Assembly: GCA_963677135.2 (NCBI GenBank)
Contig: CAXXLS010000009.1
Location: forward strand, 124,001-188,000
DNA: 64,000 nt
Source: Seleniibacterium sp963677135
GTDB lineage: Bacteria; Desulfobacterota; Desulfuromonadia; Desulfuromonadales; Geopsychrobacteraceae
Direction of reading: 5' to 3'
How positions within the stretch are numbered: position 1 is the stretch's first letter; every line of letters begins with the position of its first letter. Positions 17,424-26,705 of this stretch are shown in pieces. Made by a program: the position numbers and the translations under genes. The notes beneath the pieces were generated by a model that worked only from the letters and a program-made list of their open reading frames with translations, was not told where the DNA came from and made no database searches.

Positions 17424-19514
17424 TCACTCGGAATATTGGGCCAGGCTGCGCAGCAGCTTGAGCCCTTCACCGACATAAGGATCTTCGGCAATCTGCGCAT
17501 CCAGATCCTGCTCCTCTTCACTCTCATCATCAGGAACCATCATCATGCCCAGGTGCGGCGAGTTTTTCTCCTCGTCCCGCAACTGTTCCCGCTCGGCCAG
17601 CAGATCGTCCAGGCGCAAAGACTGCAGCGTCTCTTCACGACGTTTCTGGGCATTTTCCGCTTCACTGATAATGGTCTGAAAGGCGTCGCTCGCCATCACC
17701 CTGGCCTGGCTTTCACGGCGCAACCGATCGAGATGATTCACGGCGTGTTTCCATACATCATACCGGGACGAGGCGATGTGATCCCAGGGCAGGGCATTGT
17801 CGAGATACTTTTCACCGCTTTCCAGGCCATCGAGCCGTGAGGGCAGAACGATATCCGGGGTCACCCCCTTCTCCTGGGTCGATTCGCCACTGATGCGGTA
17901 GAATTTCTGAATGGTGACCTTGACGGCGCCCAGCGGCATGTACTTGTCCATGCCCCGCAGGTTGACAAATCGATCGAGATCGAGCAGGGCCTGAACGGTT
18001 CCTTTGCCGTGGGTATGCTCGTCACCGACAATCAGCGCCCGCTTGTAGTCCTGCAGCGCCCCGGCCAGGATCTCCGACGCCGACGCACTGAAGCGGTTGA
18101 CCAGAACGATCAGCGGACCGTCGTAGGCGACGGAACGATCGTCATCCCGCATCACCCTGATATCCCCCAGCCCGTTGCGGATCTGGACCACCGGCCCGGT
18201 CCTGATGAACAACCCGGTTACACTGACCGCGTCGGACAATGACCCGCCGCCGTTGTTGCGCAGATCAAGGATCAGTCCGCTGATGTCGTCGCGATCCAAT
18301 TTTTCCAATTCAGCCCGCAGGTCATCGGTCACGTTCCGGTCGGTTTTGCCGCTGTAGTCCCGGTAGAAGGAAGGGATCTTGATATAGCCGATTGTCTGCT
18401 GACTGTCCTGATCGGTGATGGTCGTCCCCTTGACGAAGGTCTCCTCGATTTCCACCACGTCGCGGATAATCGGTATCACCAGTCGTCGCCCATCGGGTTT
18501 TTTGACGGTCAACCGGACTTCGGTCCCTTTTTTACCGCGAATCAGGGCCACCGCTTCACGAATCCGGGTGTCGGTAATATCAACCGGTTCATCGGCGCCC
18601 TCGGCAACCTTGAGGATGATATCATCGGCTTCCAGTTGCCCCTGTTTGGCGGCGGCGCTCCCCGGGATCACCCGGACCACCTTGATGTAGCCGTCCTCTT
18701 CGCGCAGCGTCGCACCGATCCCCTCGAGGGACCCGCTCATCTGAATATCGAAATCTTCCTTGGTGGTCGGCGGCAGGTAACTGGTATGGGGATCATAGGC
18801 CCTGGCGATGGCATTCAGGTAGCGGTCGTAATGATCCTGTTCCGACTCCTCGAGCATCCGTTCCAGCAGGTTGCGGGTCGTTTTGCCGACCTTCTCCCGA
18901 GCTTTTTCCAGAAGCTCCCGGTCCTGTTCGGCGCTTACCGGCAGCAGTGCACCATGGTCGTCAACCCCGATATCATCCTCCCGCAGGCTGATGTAGCGGC
19001 TCAGGATCTGGTACTTGATAACTTTCCGCCAGCGCTCGCGCAATGCGCTGAAATCCTCTGCAAAATCGATTTTATCAGGATCGGTCTGGATCCCTTCCCG
19101 GCGCTCCGGATCAAGATCGGCCGTGAGCAGGTCATCAAGGATGCCCAGCACCTGGCCAATGCGCTGATCCAGTAGTTTGCGCCCCAGCAGCGGCAGATCA
19201 AGCCGTCCCCGCCTGATGGCATCATCGATCTGGTCGTGATACTCATGGAGGGCGGCAACATCCTCCTTGAGCAGGAAGCGTTTCTGGAAATCAAGCTGTT
19301 TGAGGTAAAGATCAAAGGCCGCTTCGGAGAGGGCATCATCGGCCGGTTTCTGGCTGTAGTGTTTACTGCCGAGCTGCTGCTGCAGCATATGTCCGAGCAG
19401 CCGGGCCCGGTTGACATCGAAGGGATCGGTTTCCTTACCCAGCACTCCCCCGGGTAATGTCACAACCAGGAACACCAGCAGAATCCGGGTGAGGAATTTC
19501 ACCTTAAAAGACAT
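17424..19514 (-). CDS. prc: Carboxy-terminal processing protease Prc/Tsp
   Basis: A 696-residue S41 family serine protease. An N-terminal signal segment (residues 1-26) directs it to the periplasm. The Tsp N-terminal domain is followed by a PDZ domain at about 260-345 that binds the substrate C-terminus, then the catalytic core with RFSASASEILAG and THGKGTVQAL; by alignment with E. coli Prc the Ser-Lys dyad is S478 and K504. The C-terminal helical region matches the Tsp-specific extension. Substrates are typically cell-envelope proteins and peptidoglycan hydrolases. Total length is close to E. coli Prc (682). Confidence 0.94.
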   Translation of the reverse strand: MSFKVKFLTRILLVFLVVTLPGGVLGKETDPFDVNRARLLGHMLQQQLGSKHYSQKPADDALSEAAFDLYLKQLDFQKRFLLKEDVAALHEYHDQIDDAIRRGRLDLPLLGRKLLDQRIGQVLGILDDLLTADLDPERREGIQTDPDKIDFAEDFSALRERWRKVIKYQILSRYISLREDDIGVDDHGALLPVSAEQDRELLEKAREKVGKTTRNLLERMLEESEQDHYDRYLNAIARAYDPHTSYLPPTTKEDFDIQMSGSLEGIGATLREEDGYIKVVRVIPGSAAAKQGQLEADDIILKVAEGADEPVDITDTRIREAVALIRGKKGTEVRLTVKKPDGRRLVIPIIRDVVEIEETFVKGTTITDQDSQQTIGYIKIPSFYRDYSGKTDRNVTDDLRAELEKLDRDDISGLILDLRNNGGGSLSDAVSVTGLFIRTGPVVQIRNGLGDIRVMRDDDRSVAYDGPLIVLVNRFSASASEILAGALQDYKRALIVGDEHTHGKGTVQALLDLDRFVNLRGMDKYMPLGAVKVTIQKFYRISGESTQEKGVTPDIVLPSRLDGLESGEKYLDNALPWDHIASSRYDVWKHAVNHLDRLRRESQARVMASDAFQTIISEAENAQKRREETLQSLRLDDLLAEREQLRDEEKNSPHLGMMMVPDDESEEEQDLDAQIAEDPYVGEGLKLLRSLAQYSE

Positions 19515-19723
19515 AGAACATCCTTAAATGACGAAAGATTCAGATTTAAAGAATATTAAGATAATGTACCCCTGTCGACCGGACAACCGCAAGCGCGAAT
19601 ATAAAAAAAGCCGGGCTCGGCAACAATCAGCCCCCGCGCCAAGAAAAATGCGTTGTCACCTGATAAACTTTTACCAGGCCGGATGTGAAGATGGCAAAGA
19701 CACAAGAAGCAAAGGAGCGGCTC

Positions 19724-20095
19724 ATGACGGAACAGCGACATTTCCAGCGGATCGGCTTTCGGACGGAAGCATCCATTACGACCCGGGAGGCCTCTTTTTC
19801 CTGCAGCCTGGTCGATCTGGCGCTGCAGGGCGCCCTGTTCAAAAGCCAGGCCGCCATTCCGTTGGAGGTGGGCCAGAAAGCCGATCTGAACATTTCCCTG
19901 CCCGATTCCGATATCAATCTCAATTTCACCGCGGAACTGATTCACAAGCGTGGCGATTTCTGCGGCTTCCTCTTTCTCACCGAAGACGTCGAAACCCTGG
20001 TTCATCTGCGCCGGCTGCTGGAACTGAATATTGGCGATGCCGAGGTCACCGACAAAGAGTTCGCCCACTGGCTGCACCGCGACCAGGAACCCTGA
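19724..20095 (+). CDS. PilZ-domain protein
   Basis: A 123-residue single PilZ domain. The N-terminal arginine motif is QRHFQRIGF (RxxxR), and the second c-di-GMP motif is present as DLALQG, where the usual Ser of DxSxxG is replaced by Ala. PilZ proteins bind cyclic di-GMP and act on motility, exopolysaccharide or pili; with the Ser missing, affinity may be altered. The start chosen has a strong AAAGGAG site 7 bases upstream; thirteen earlier codons are possible but lack one. Confidence 0.82.
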   Translation: MTEQRHFQRIGFRTEASITTREASFSCSLVDLALQGALFKSQAAIPLEVGQKADLNISLPDSDINLNFTAELIHKRGDFCGFLFLTEDVETLVHLRRLLELNIGDAEVTDKEFAHWLHRDQEP

Positions 20096-20129
20096 GTCGA
20101 TTCCCGTCACCACCCCACAGCGATTTTTT

Positions 20130-20399
20130 TCACAAAGGAATTCTGTGTTTTTTGCAATAACTGCGCAGCACCATTTCGGCCTGGTTCATCCGGGTCAGCT
20201 GCATATTCTTGGCCTTGACCAGCTGCACATCATCCAGGGGCACCTGGGCCTGGCGGATTTCCCGCTGCACCAGCTGCAGATTGCTCAGGATGATTTTCAG
20301 ATCGGCCGGCGTATATTTCTTCAAAACCGGTGGCGACAGACTGAAGAACCCTCCCGCAATATCCTGGGCCAATTTTTTCGGACTTCCTGAGATTGCCAT
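20130..20399 (-). CDS. Small conserved-looking protein of unknown function
   Basis: An 89-residue protein without signal peptide or membrane segment, rich in Leu, Gln and Lys; the region from about 25 to 75 is likely helical (LKIILSNLQLVQREIRQAQ). I do not recognise the family. The start used has GGGGAG nine bases upstream; another ATG nine bases earlier is too close to that site. It converges on the PilZ gene. Confidence 0.6.
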   Translation of the reverse strand: MAISGSPKKLAQDIAGGFFSLSPPVLKKYTPADLKIILSNLQLVQREIRQAQVPLDDVQLVKAKNMQLTRMNQAEMVLRSYCKKHRIPL

Positions 20400-20477
20400 C
20401 TGAACCATCTCCCCTGCTGCGCTTGTGTCAGTAAATTATATTGCTTTTATCGGTACTTTGTGCGACCAATCGCTGCC

Positions 20478-21344
20478 ATGACACGATCCGATCACCTCAA
20501 AGGCCTGCTGCTGACCTTCACCGCCGTTCTGATCCTCAGCCCGGATGCGCTGCTGGTCCGCCTGATCCATACCGAAATCTGGACCCTGCTGTTCTGGCGC
20601 TGCCTGCTGACCGGCCTGATGATGATGGTGCTCCTGGCCCTGCGCTACCGGCGAGGGGTTTTCACCGTCATCAAAAGCATCGGCCGCCCCGGTCTGCTCT
20701 CGGCCCTGACCATCACCTGCGGTTCCCTGCTGTTCGTCAGCTCGCTGAAACAGACCAGTGCCGCCAACACCCTGATTATCCTGGCTGCCACCCCGGTCAT
20801 CAGCAGTCTGCTAAGCGCCCTGTTTCTCAAGGAAAAAATCGCCCGAAGCACGTGGCTGGCGATTGCCGTCTGCTTCGGCGGGATTTTGCTGATTTTTTCC
20901 GGCAGCCTGCAGAACGGGCTGCTGCTGGGAGACCTGCTCGCTCTCGGGGCAACCACCATGTGGGGCAGCAATATCGTGATTATCCGCAGCGGCAGGGAGG
21001 TCAACATGATCCCCGCCAATGCCCTCGGCAATCTGTGCGTCACCCCCATCGCGCTGGTCATGGGTGCCGCCCCCTTTCAGGTTGCCGCGCCTGATGCCGG
21101 TTTACTGCTCCTCCTCGGCGGCTTCATCCTGCCGGTTTCTTTCGCCATGATCACCCTCGGTCCCCGCTATCTTCAGGCCCCTGAAGTCAGCCTGATCCTG
21201 CTCACCGAAACGGTGGTCGGACCTGTCTGGGTGTGGCTGGCCCTGGGTGAAATTCCCCATATCAGGTCGATCGTTGCCGGCGGGCTGATCGTCGGCACCC
21301 TGGTGGCCCACACCCTGTGGTCTCTGCGCCGCCACACCCCGTGA
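20478..21344 (+). CDS. EamA/DMT family transporter
   Basis: A 288-residue membrane protein with ten hydrophobic segments and two EamA repeats. FWRCLLTGLMMM, AANTLIILAATPVISSLLSALFLKE and the second-half LILLTETVVGPVWVWLALGE are typical of drug/metabolite transporter superfamily permeases. The substrate is not predictable; relatives export amino acids or metabolites. There is also an in-frame GTG 18 bases upstream; neither has a strong ribosome binding site. Confidence 0.85.
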   Translation: MTRSDHLKGLLLTFTAVLILSPDALLVRLIHTEIWTLLFWRCLLTGLMMMVLLALRYRRGVFTVIKSIGRPGLLSALTITCGSLLFVSSLKQTSAANTLIILAATPVISSLLSALFLKEKIARSTWLAIAVCFGGILLIFSGSLQNGLLLGDLLALGATTMWGSNIVIIRSGREVNMIPANALGNLCVTPIALVMGAAPFQVAAPDAGLLLLLGGFILPVSFAMITLGPRYLQAPEVSLILLTETVVGPVWVWLALGEIPHIRSIVAGGLIVGTLVAHTLWSLRRHTP

Positions 21345-21386
21345 CCGCCCGAACAGGGTAGCCCCATGTGCCCCTCTCCGCGACAG

Positions 21387-22112
21387 CTAACATGTCACAG
21401 CCTGCAACCCGACCCTGGTCAGAATATCTCTGAAGGCCTCCGGCAGATCGGCTGTCAGGGACAACTCTCCCCCTGACAGCGGGTGCTGGAACTGCAGTTC
21501 ACAAGCATGAAGAAGCAGCCGGTTGCACGCGTACTGGGTTCGGAACAGCCGGTTGTGCCGCCCTTCGCCGTAGCGGGTGTCACCGATCAGGGGATGAAAA
21601 ATATGCTTGAAATGGCGCCGAATCTGATGCCTGCGCCCGGTTTTCGGGCTCACCTCGACCAGCGCGTAGCGACTTTGGGGGTAGCGTCCTACGGAAAACG
21701 GCAGTTCGGTTCGCGCCAGAGTCCGATACCGGGTGACCGCCGTCCTGGCCACGGCGTCGTCTCGTTGAGAACCGAAATCGGGTCCGTCAGTCAACGGATA
21801 GTCGATCTCGCCTTCGTCATCAGGCCAGCCTCGCACCACGGCGAGGTAGCGCTTGACAACCGTATGTCCGGAAAACGCAGCAGCCAGCTGCCTGGCCACG
21901 GCACTGCTCAAGGCGAACACCAGGACCCCGGAAGTCGGTTTGTCGAGGCGATGAACCGGATAAACCCGTTGCCCAATCTGATCGCGCAGAATCTGAACTG
22001 CAAACCGGGTTTCATGACGATCAATCATGGTCCGGTGAACCAGCAGTCCGCTCGGCTTGCTGACAGCAACCAGAGCCTCATCCCGATAGATAATTTCAAG
22101 CTGTTCTCTCAT
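21387..22112 (-). CDS. truC: tRNA pseudouridine(65) synthase TruC
   Basis: A 241-residue RluA-family pseudouridine synthase. The catalytic motif is VHRLDKPTSGVLVFAL with the invariant Asp, preceded by the substrate-binding KPSGLLVHR. EVSPKTGRRHQIRRHFKHIFHPLIG closely follows TruC, and the lack of an N-terminal S4 domain also fits. TruC converts U65 in certain tRNAs. The ATG used lies just after GGTGGAAG; GTG codons shortly upstream are alternatives. Confidence 0.88.
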   Translation of the reverse strand: MREQLEIIYRDEALVAVSKPSGLLVHRTMIDRHETRFAVQILRDQIGQRVYPVHRLDKPTSGVLVFALSSAVARQLAAAFSGHTVVKRYLAVVRGWPDDEGEIDYPLTDGPDFGSQRDDAVARTAVTRYRTLARTELPFSVGRYPQSRYALVEVSPKTGRRHQIRRHFKHIFHPLIGDTRYGEGRHNRLFRTQYACNRLLLHACELQFQHPLSGGELSLTADLPEAFRDILTRVGLQAVTC

Positions 22113-22279
22113 CACTTCCACCCTTTTGCAAAAGGGTGTTCATGATCTATCCTCAATTCCCAATTTGCAACAACAAACAAACTTGACCTCAGCAAAACTG
22201 TGCCCTAAGCTGGCAGCTTTGAATTGCTTGAATTCTATGTAATCGGGTGGGTTTGCCCCACTTTTTGGGAGTCTTTCAC

Positions 22280-23140
22280 TTGACCGATCTGCTGCAATAC
22301 ATCTTTTCCGGCCTGACCAGCGGCGCCATCTACGCGCTGATCGCCCTGGGCTTCTGTGTTGTCAACAACACCATGGGTATTCTGAACTTCATCCAGGTCG
22401 ATTTTGTTTCCCTGGGCGGTATGCTGATGTTTTCTGCTCTGTTTGCCATCGGTCTGCCCATGGTCCCGGGCCTCCTCCTCGCCGTCACCGGGGTCGCCCT
22501 GATCGCCATGCTGGTCGAACGCTTCGGCCTGCGCCCAGCCCGCTCTGACAATCACACGGTCCTGGTCTTTCTGACCATCGGCCTGTCCATCATCCTGCGC
22601 GGGATCATCAAGCTGGTCTGGGGAAAAAACCGCATGGCCCTGCCCCCCTTGACGCCGGATGTGCCTGTCGAGATCCTCGACGCCAGCGTCCTCCCCCAGG
22701 CTCTCTGGATTCTGCTGCTGACCCTCATCGCCATCGTCCTGCTGACCTGGTTTTTCTACCGGACCCCCCTGGGCCTGTCGATGCGGGCGGTCGCTTCCAA
22801 CCCGACCGCCGCCGCCATCGTCGGCATTCCGGCCGGTCGCATCCGCCTGACCAGTTATGCCATCGCCGGAGCTCTGGGCGGCCTCGCCGGGGTCCTGGTC
22901 ACGCCGATCACCACCTTGAGCTACGATGTCGGTGTCCTGCTCGGTCTGAAAGGTTTCGCGGCGGCCATCCTCGGGGGGTTCGGATCCTTTCCGGGGGCGA
23001 TTATCGGGGGACTGGGACTGGGACTGCTCGAATCCCTGTCCGCCGGGTACCTGTCGAGTGCCTACAAGGACGTCGTTGCCTTTATTGTTTTGGTGCTGGT
23101 CCTTTTCATCAAACCCACCGGCCTGTTCGGTAAGGAATAG
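22280..23140 (+). CDS. livH: Branched-chain amino acid-type ABC transporter permease LivH
   Basis: A 286-residue LivH-type permease with the family start LQYIFSGLTSGAIYALIALG and the cytoplasmic-loop EAA-like region SMRAVASNPTAAAIVGI near the middle. It pairs with LivM to form the pore of a hydrophobic amino acid ABC importer. I suggest the TTG at 22280, which has GGGAG nine bases upstream and gives the usual N-terminus; a GTG at 22247 would add eleven residues. Upstream, TTGACC and TAAGCT at 17-base spacing could be a weak promoter. The partner livM is separated from it by iorAB, an unusual order. Confidence 0.88.
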   Translation: MTDLLQYIFSGLTSGAIYALIALGFCVVNNTMGILNFIQVDFVSLGGMLMFSALFAIGLPMVPGLLLAVTGVALIAMLVERFGLRPARSDNHTVLVFLTIGLSIILRGIIKLVWGKNRMALPPLTPDVPVEILDASVLPQALWILLLTLIAIVLLTWFFYRTPLGLSMRAVASNPTAAAIVGIPAGRIRLTSYAIAGALGGLAGVLVTPITTLSYDVGVLLGLKGFAAAILGGFGSFPGAIIGGLGLGLLESLSAGYLSSAYKDVVAFIVLVLVLFIKPTGLFGKE

Positions 23141-23144
23141 AACG

Positions 23145-24977
23145 ATGACAGACAACGCAAAAATTGAACTGCTTATGGGGAACGAAGCGATCGGTCAGGG
23201 ACTGATCGAAGCCGGCTGCCAGGTCGCGGCGGCCTACCCGGGAACCCCTTCGACGGAAATTCTGCAGGCGATCATCGACCGCCAGGGGCACGCGACAGAG
23301 CCCCTGCACATCGAGTGGTCGGTCAATGAAAAGGTCGCCTTCGAGGTCGCCCTGGCGGCCAGCTATACCGGAAAACGCTCCGTCGCCGTGATGAAACAGG
23401 TCGGGCTCAACGTTGCCGCCGACCCTTTCATGCGGACCGCCTACCTTGGTCTCAAAGGGGGCATGCTGACCGTGGTCGCCGACGATCCCGGCCCTCACAG
23501 TTCCCAGAATGAGCAGGATACCCGGCTGTTCTGCCTGCAAGGGCGGGTTCCGGTCATCGATCCGGCCAGCCCGGCCGAAGCCAAGGAACTGATCAGCCCG
23601 GCTTACGAGCTGTCGGAAAAATACGAGATGAATATCGTCCTGCGACCGACCACGCGCATCTGCCATTCACGTCAGAACGCGGCCGTCTGCACCCCCCGGC
23701 CCCTTGGCCGCCAGGCCGATTTCAAGAAGGATCCGACCCGCTGGGCGGCAACCCCCGCCTTCCTGCCGGCACTGCACCGCAAACTGAACGACAACCTGGA
23801 AAAAATCGCCGCCGAACCGGCCTGGCAGCCCCGCCGGCACGCCGGTGACGGCAGCCGACCACGGACCGCACTGGTGGCGTCCGGCATCGTCTACGGTCAC
23901 CTGGTCGACCTGCTGAGCGAACTGGGTCTGGCCGGCCGGATCGATCTCTACCAGGTGATCATGCCCTATCCCCTCAACCCGGACTTCGTTCAGGGGATGA
24001 AAAATGACTACGATCGCATCCTGGTTCTCGAGGAAACCTACCCGGTGATCGAGCTGCAGCTCGCCCATCCGGGGGCTGCCGGCAAGCAGAATGGCGCCGT
24101 TCCCCGCGAAGGGGAACTGACTCCCGATGTGATTCACGATGCCCTGGCCGCCTTTCTCGATCTCGAACCGCCGGCGGAAAAACCGGTAGAACGGCGCGGT
24201 CAACGCCCGTCGCTGTGTCCCGGTTGTCCGCACCGGGCGGCCTTCTACAGCATCAAGAAATGCTTTCCCGACGGGATATTTCCTTCAGACATCGGCTGCT
24301 ACACCCTGGGCATGAATCTGGGCGCCGTCAACACGGTCCACTGCATGGGTGCCTGCATCAGCCAGGGCGCCGGTTTTTACCAGTCCCACCGCCAGGACGG
24401 CGAGGACTTTCCGACCATTGTCGTGAGCATCGGGGATTCGACCTTTTTCCACAGCGGCATTCCGGCCCTGATCAATGCCGTCATCCAGCAGGCCCGAATC
24501 ATCGTCGTCATTCTCGACAACGCCACGACGGCCATGACCGGCGGCCAGCCGGTTCCCCACATGGGAATCGCGGCCGGCAGCAAGCCGACCAGGGCCGTTG
24601 CCATTGAACCGCTGGTCAAGGCCAGCGGCGTCGACTTCCTGGAAGTCTGCGACCCCTATGACCAGACCGCCTTCGAAGCGCTCCTAAAAAAAGCCGATGA
24701 CTACATCCGCAGCCCGGAAGGCGGGGTCGCCGTGCTGATCTCGCGTCATGGCTGCATCATGACCCCCGGTGTTCGCAAGAGCCAGGAGGCGCACCGGATC
24801 GCGATCCTTGACAGCTGCATCGGTTGCGGCAAGTGTGTCGGCGCTTTTGAGTGTCCGGCCCTGTCCATGGATAAAGAGAATAACGTCGCCGTCGTCGATC
24901 AGGACCGCTGTATCGGCTGCGGCTGTTGTATCCCGGTCTGCCCGGTTGCCGCTATCGTCAAGGAGGAACCGTCATGA
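23145..24977 (+). CDS. iorA: Indolepyruvate:ferredoxin oxidoreductase, alpha subunit
   Basis: A 610-residue IorA. The N-terminal pyrimidine-binding domain starts with LLMGNEAIGQGLIEAG, a central domain carries the TPP-binding region (IGDSTFFHSGIPALINAV and the DNATTAMTGGQ stretch), and the C-terminus holds two 4Fe-4S motifs, CIGCGKCVGAFECP and CIGCGCCIPVCP. With IorB it oxidatively decarboxylates arylpyruvates from aromatic amino acids to aryl-acetyl-CoA, passing electrons to ferredoxin. It begins four bases after livH ends, so both are in one operon, and its stop overlaps the iorB start. Confidence 0.95.
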   Translation: MTDNAKIELLMGNEAIGQGLIEAGCQVAAAYPGTPSTEILQAIIDRQGHATEPLHIEWSVNEKVAFEVALAASYTGKRSVAVMKQVGLNVAADPFMRTAYLGLKGGMLTVVADDPGPHSSQNEQDTRLFCLQGRVPVIDPASPAEAKELISPAYELSEKYEMNIVLRPTTRICHSRQNAAVCTPRPLGRQADFKKDPTRWAATPAFLPALHRKLNDNLEKIAAEPAWQPRRHAGDGSRPRTALVASGIVYGHLVDLLSELGLAGRIDLYQVIMPYPLNPDFVQGMKNDYDRILVLEETYPVIELQLAHPGAAGKQNGAVPREGELTPDVIHDALAAFLDLEPPAEKPVERRGQRPSLCPGCPHRAAFYSIKKCFPDGIFPSDIGCYTLGMNLGAVNTVHCMGACISQGAGFYQSHRQDGEDFPTIVVSIGDSTFFHSGIPALINAVIQQARIIVVILDNATTAMTGGQPVPHMGIAAGSKPTRAVAIEPLVKASGVDFLEVCDPYDQTAFEALLKKADDYIRSPEGGVAVLISRHGCIMTPGVRKSQEAHRIAILDSCIGCGKCVGAFECPALSMDKENNVAVVDQDRCIGCGCCIPVCPVAAIVKEEPS

Positions 24978-25474
24978 AGCAGCAGATCATCGTCAGTGGC
25001 ATCGGCGGCCAGGGGGTCCTGTTCCTGACCCGGGTTATCGCCCAGGTTGCGGTTGATCGCGGCATCCCGGTTCTGACCGCGGAGACCCATGGTATGGCCC
25101 AGCGGGGCGGCACCGTGCTGTCGACCATCAAGATCGGCGATTTCGCCAGTCCCCTGATCCGTACCGCCCAGGCCGATCTCGGCCTGCTGCTGTGGGACGC
25201 CAACCTCCCGGTTCACCGGACCCTGCTCAAGAGCGACGGGACGCTGCTGATCAATTCGGAGCAGGACGGAGAGGGGATCCGCATCGACGCCGCTGCTCGT
25301 GCCCGCGAACTGGGCAACGCCGTCCTGCTCAACCTGATCCTCCTCGGACGGGCGGTCAGGGAAGGGGTTATCTTCTGCACCGCCGATGACTGCATCAAAG
25401 CCATCTGCAAACTCGCTCCGGCCAGGTTTGTCGAACAGAACCTGGAGGCATTCCGGTCAGGGATGAACAGTTAG
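24974..25474 (+). CDS. iorB: Indolepyruvate:ferredoxin oxidoreductase, beta subunit
   Basis: A 166-residue IorB with the gamma-type 2-oxoacid oxidoreductase motif ISGIGGQGVLFLTRVIAQ (here VSGIGGQGV) and THGMAQRGGTVLST. It completes the IorAB heterodimer that converts phenylpyruvate, indolepyruvate and p-hydroxyphenylpyruvate to the acyl-CoA esters. Start and iorA stop overlap as ATGA. Length is slightly below archaeal IorB (about 195), which is usual for bacterial members. Confidence 0.94.
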   Translation: MKQQIIVSGIGGQGVLFLTRVIAQVAVDRGIPVLTAETHGMAQRGGTVLSTIKIGDFASPLIRTAQADLGLLLWDANLPVHRTLLKSDGTLLINSEQDGEGIRIDAAARARELGNAVLLNLILLGRAVREGVIFCTADDCIKAICKLAPARFVEQNLEAFRSGMNS

Positions 25475-25539
25475 TTGTTTTTTAACTCAGCATATAGCGG
25501 ACAGCCGCGGAGACCCTGTGAAAACGGCTCTCCGCTGAA

Positions 25540-25665
25540 ATAGAAGAGATCGCAAAAAAATGTTTTTGGGTTTTTATTCCCAGGGACAACTTTTCGCTGC
25601 ACTCTGATAACCTCGGCACCTTCGCGTCGAAAATGAAATTCTTCGTATCCTGGTGTCCAGACGGG
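25540..25665. repeat. Degenerate intergenic repeat, iorB-livM gap
   Basis: The iorB-livM gap contains CACCTTCGCGTCG and CTTCGTATCCTGGTGTCC, which resemble the CTTCGTGCCTTGGTGCC block seen at 27650. I read it as a decayed copy of the same low-complexity family. No gene is seen in the 229-base gap. Confidence 0.4.
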
Positions 25666-25703
25666 CAACTCAGGTTGAAACGACTAAACCACAGGAATTG
25701 TGC

Positions 25704-26705
25704 ATGACCGGCAAACAGAAAATGATCTATTTCCTTTACCTGCACCGTACCGGACTGAGCGTTCTGGCGCTCACCCTGGTACTGCTGCTGTTCCCGCTGG
25801 TTGAAGACAATCCCTATACCCTCGGCCTGACCAACCTGATCGCCATCAATGCCATTATCGTCCTCGGCCTGAACCTGTTTATCGGCTTCACCGGCCAGAT
25901 CTCCCTTGGTCACGCCGCCTTTTTCGGCCTGGGCGCCTATGGTTCGGGAATCGCCACGGTCATCTTCGAACTGCCTCCCTGGCCGGCGATGATACTGGTC
26001 GCCGCCATTGTGGCGGTTATCGCCCTGCTCATCGGGATCCCCGCCCTGCGCCTGTCGGGACACTACCTGGCGATGGCCACTCTGGGACTCAATTTCGTTT
26101 TCCATATCATGCTGATCCAGTGGGACGAGGTGACCGGCGGACCCAGCGGTTTTTCGGGAATCCCCTACCTGGCCATCGGTTCGTTTGAATTCGACGATGA
26201 GGTCCGTCTGCACTACCTGATCTGGGGTATCACCATGATCTTTCTGCTGCTCTGCCTGAACCTGGTCCGCAGCGGCGTCGGCCGTGGCATGGCGGCCCTG
26301 GCCGGTGACGAAATCGCAGCCGCCGCCCTCGGGGTGGACACCCGGACGACCAAAATCAAGGTTTTCGTTCTTTCCGCGATCATGGCGTCCCTGGCCGGCA
26401 GCCTGTTCGCCCACACCTATTCCTTCGTCAGCCCCGATTCCTTCGATATTTTCACCGCCACCGACTTTGCCATCATGGTGGTTATCGGCGGGATGGGATC
26501 GATCTGGGGATCCCTGCTCGGGGCCGGTTTCATGAACATGCTGCCCGAATGGATGGACCTGTTCGAAACCTACAAGGATTTCGTCCACGGCGGAATTCTG
26601 GTCCTAGTCCTGATGTTTCTCCCCCAGGGGCTGGTCACCGGATTGCTCGAAACCATCAAAGTCCGCCTGACCTTGCGGAGGCAAAAAAATGCTGCGGCTG
26701 AGTAA
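25704..26705 (+). CDS. livM: Branched-chain amino acid-type ABC transporter permease LivM
   Basis: A 333-residue permease. LNLFIGFTGQISLGHAAFFGLGAYG is the diagnostic LivM segment, and the later IAAAALGVDTRTTKIKVFVLSA contains the loop that meets the ATPases. Eight or more membrane segments are evident. It forms the heterodimeric channel with LivH, encoded 2.5 kb upstream across iorAB. The ATG chosen follows ACAGGAA at nine bases; the earlier in-frame codons lie in the repeat-like gap. Confidence 0.92.
   Translation: MTGKQKMIYFLYLHRTGLSVLALTLVLLLFPLVEDNPYTLGLTNLIAINAIIVLGLNLFIGFTGQISLGHAAFFGLGAYGSGIATVIFELPPWPAMILVAAIVAVIALLIGIPALRLSGHYLAMATLGLNFVFHIMLIQWDEVTGGPSGFSGIPYLAIGSFEFDDEVRLHYLIWGITMIFLLLCLNLVRSGVGRGMAALAGDEIAAAALGVDTRTTKIKVFVLSAIMASLAGSLFAHTYSFVSPDSFDIFTATDFAIMVVIGGMGSIWGSLLGAGFMNMLPEWMDLFETYKDFVHGGILVLVLMFLPQGLVTGLLETIKVRLTLRRQKNAAAE

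Noticed and set aside
22195..22225. Sigma-54 promoter candidate TGGCAG...TTGCTT upstream of livH
   Set aside because: The GG-GC distance is 12 bases rather than 10, so it does not fit a -24/-12 promoter.
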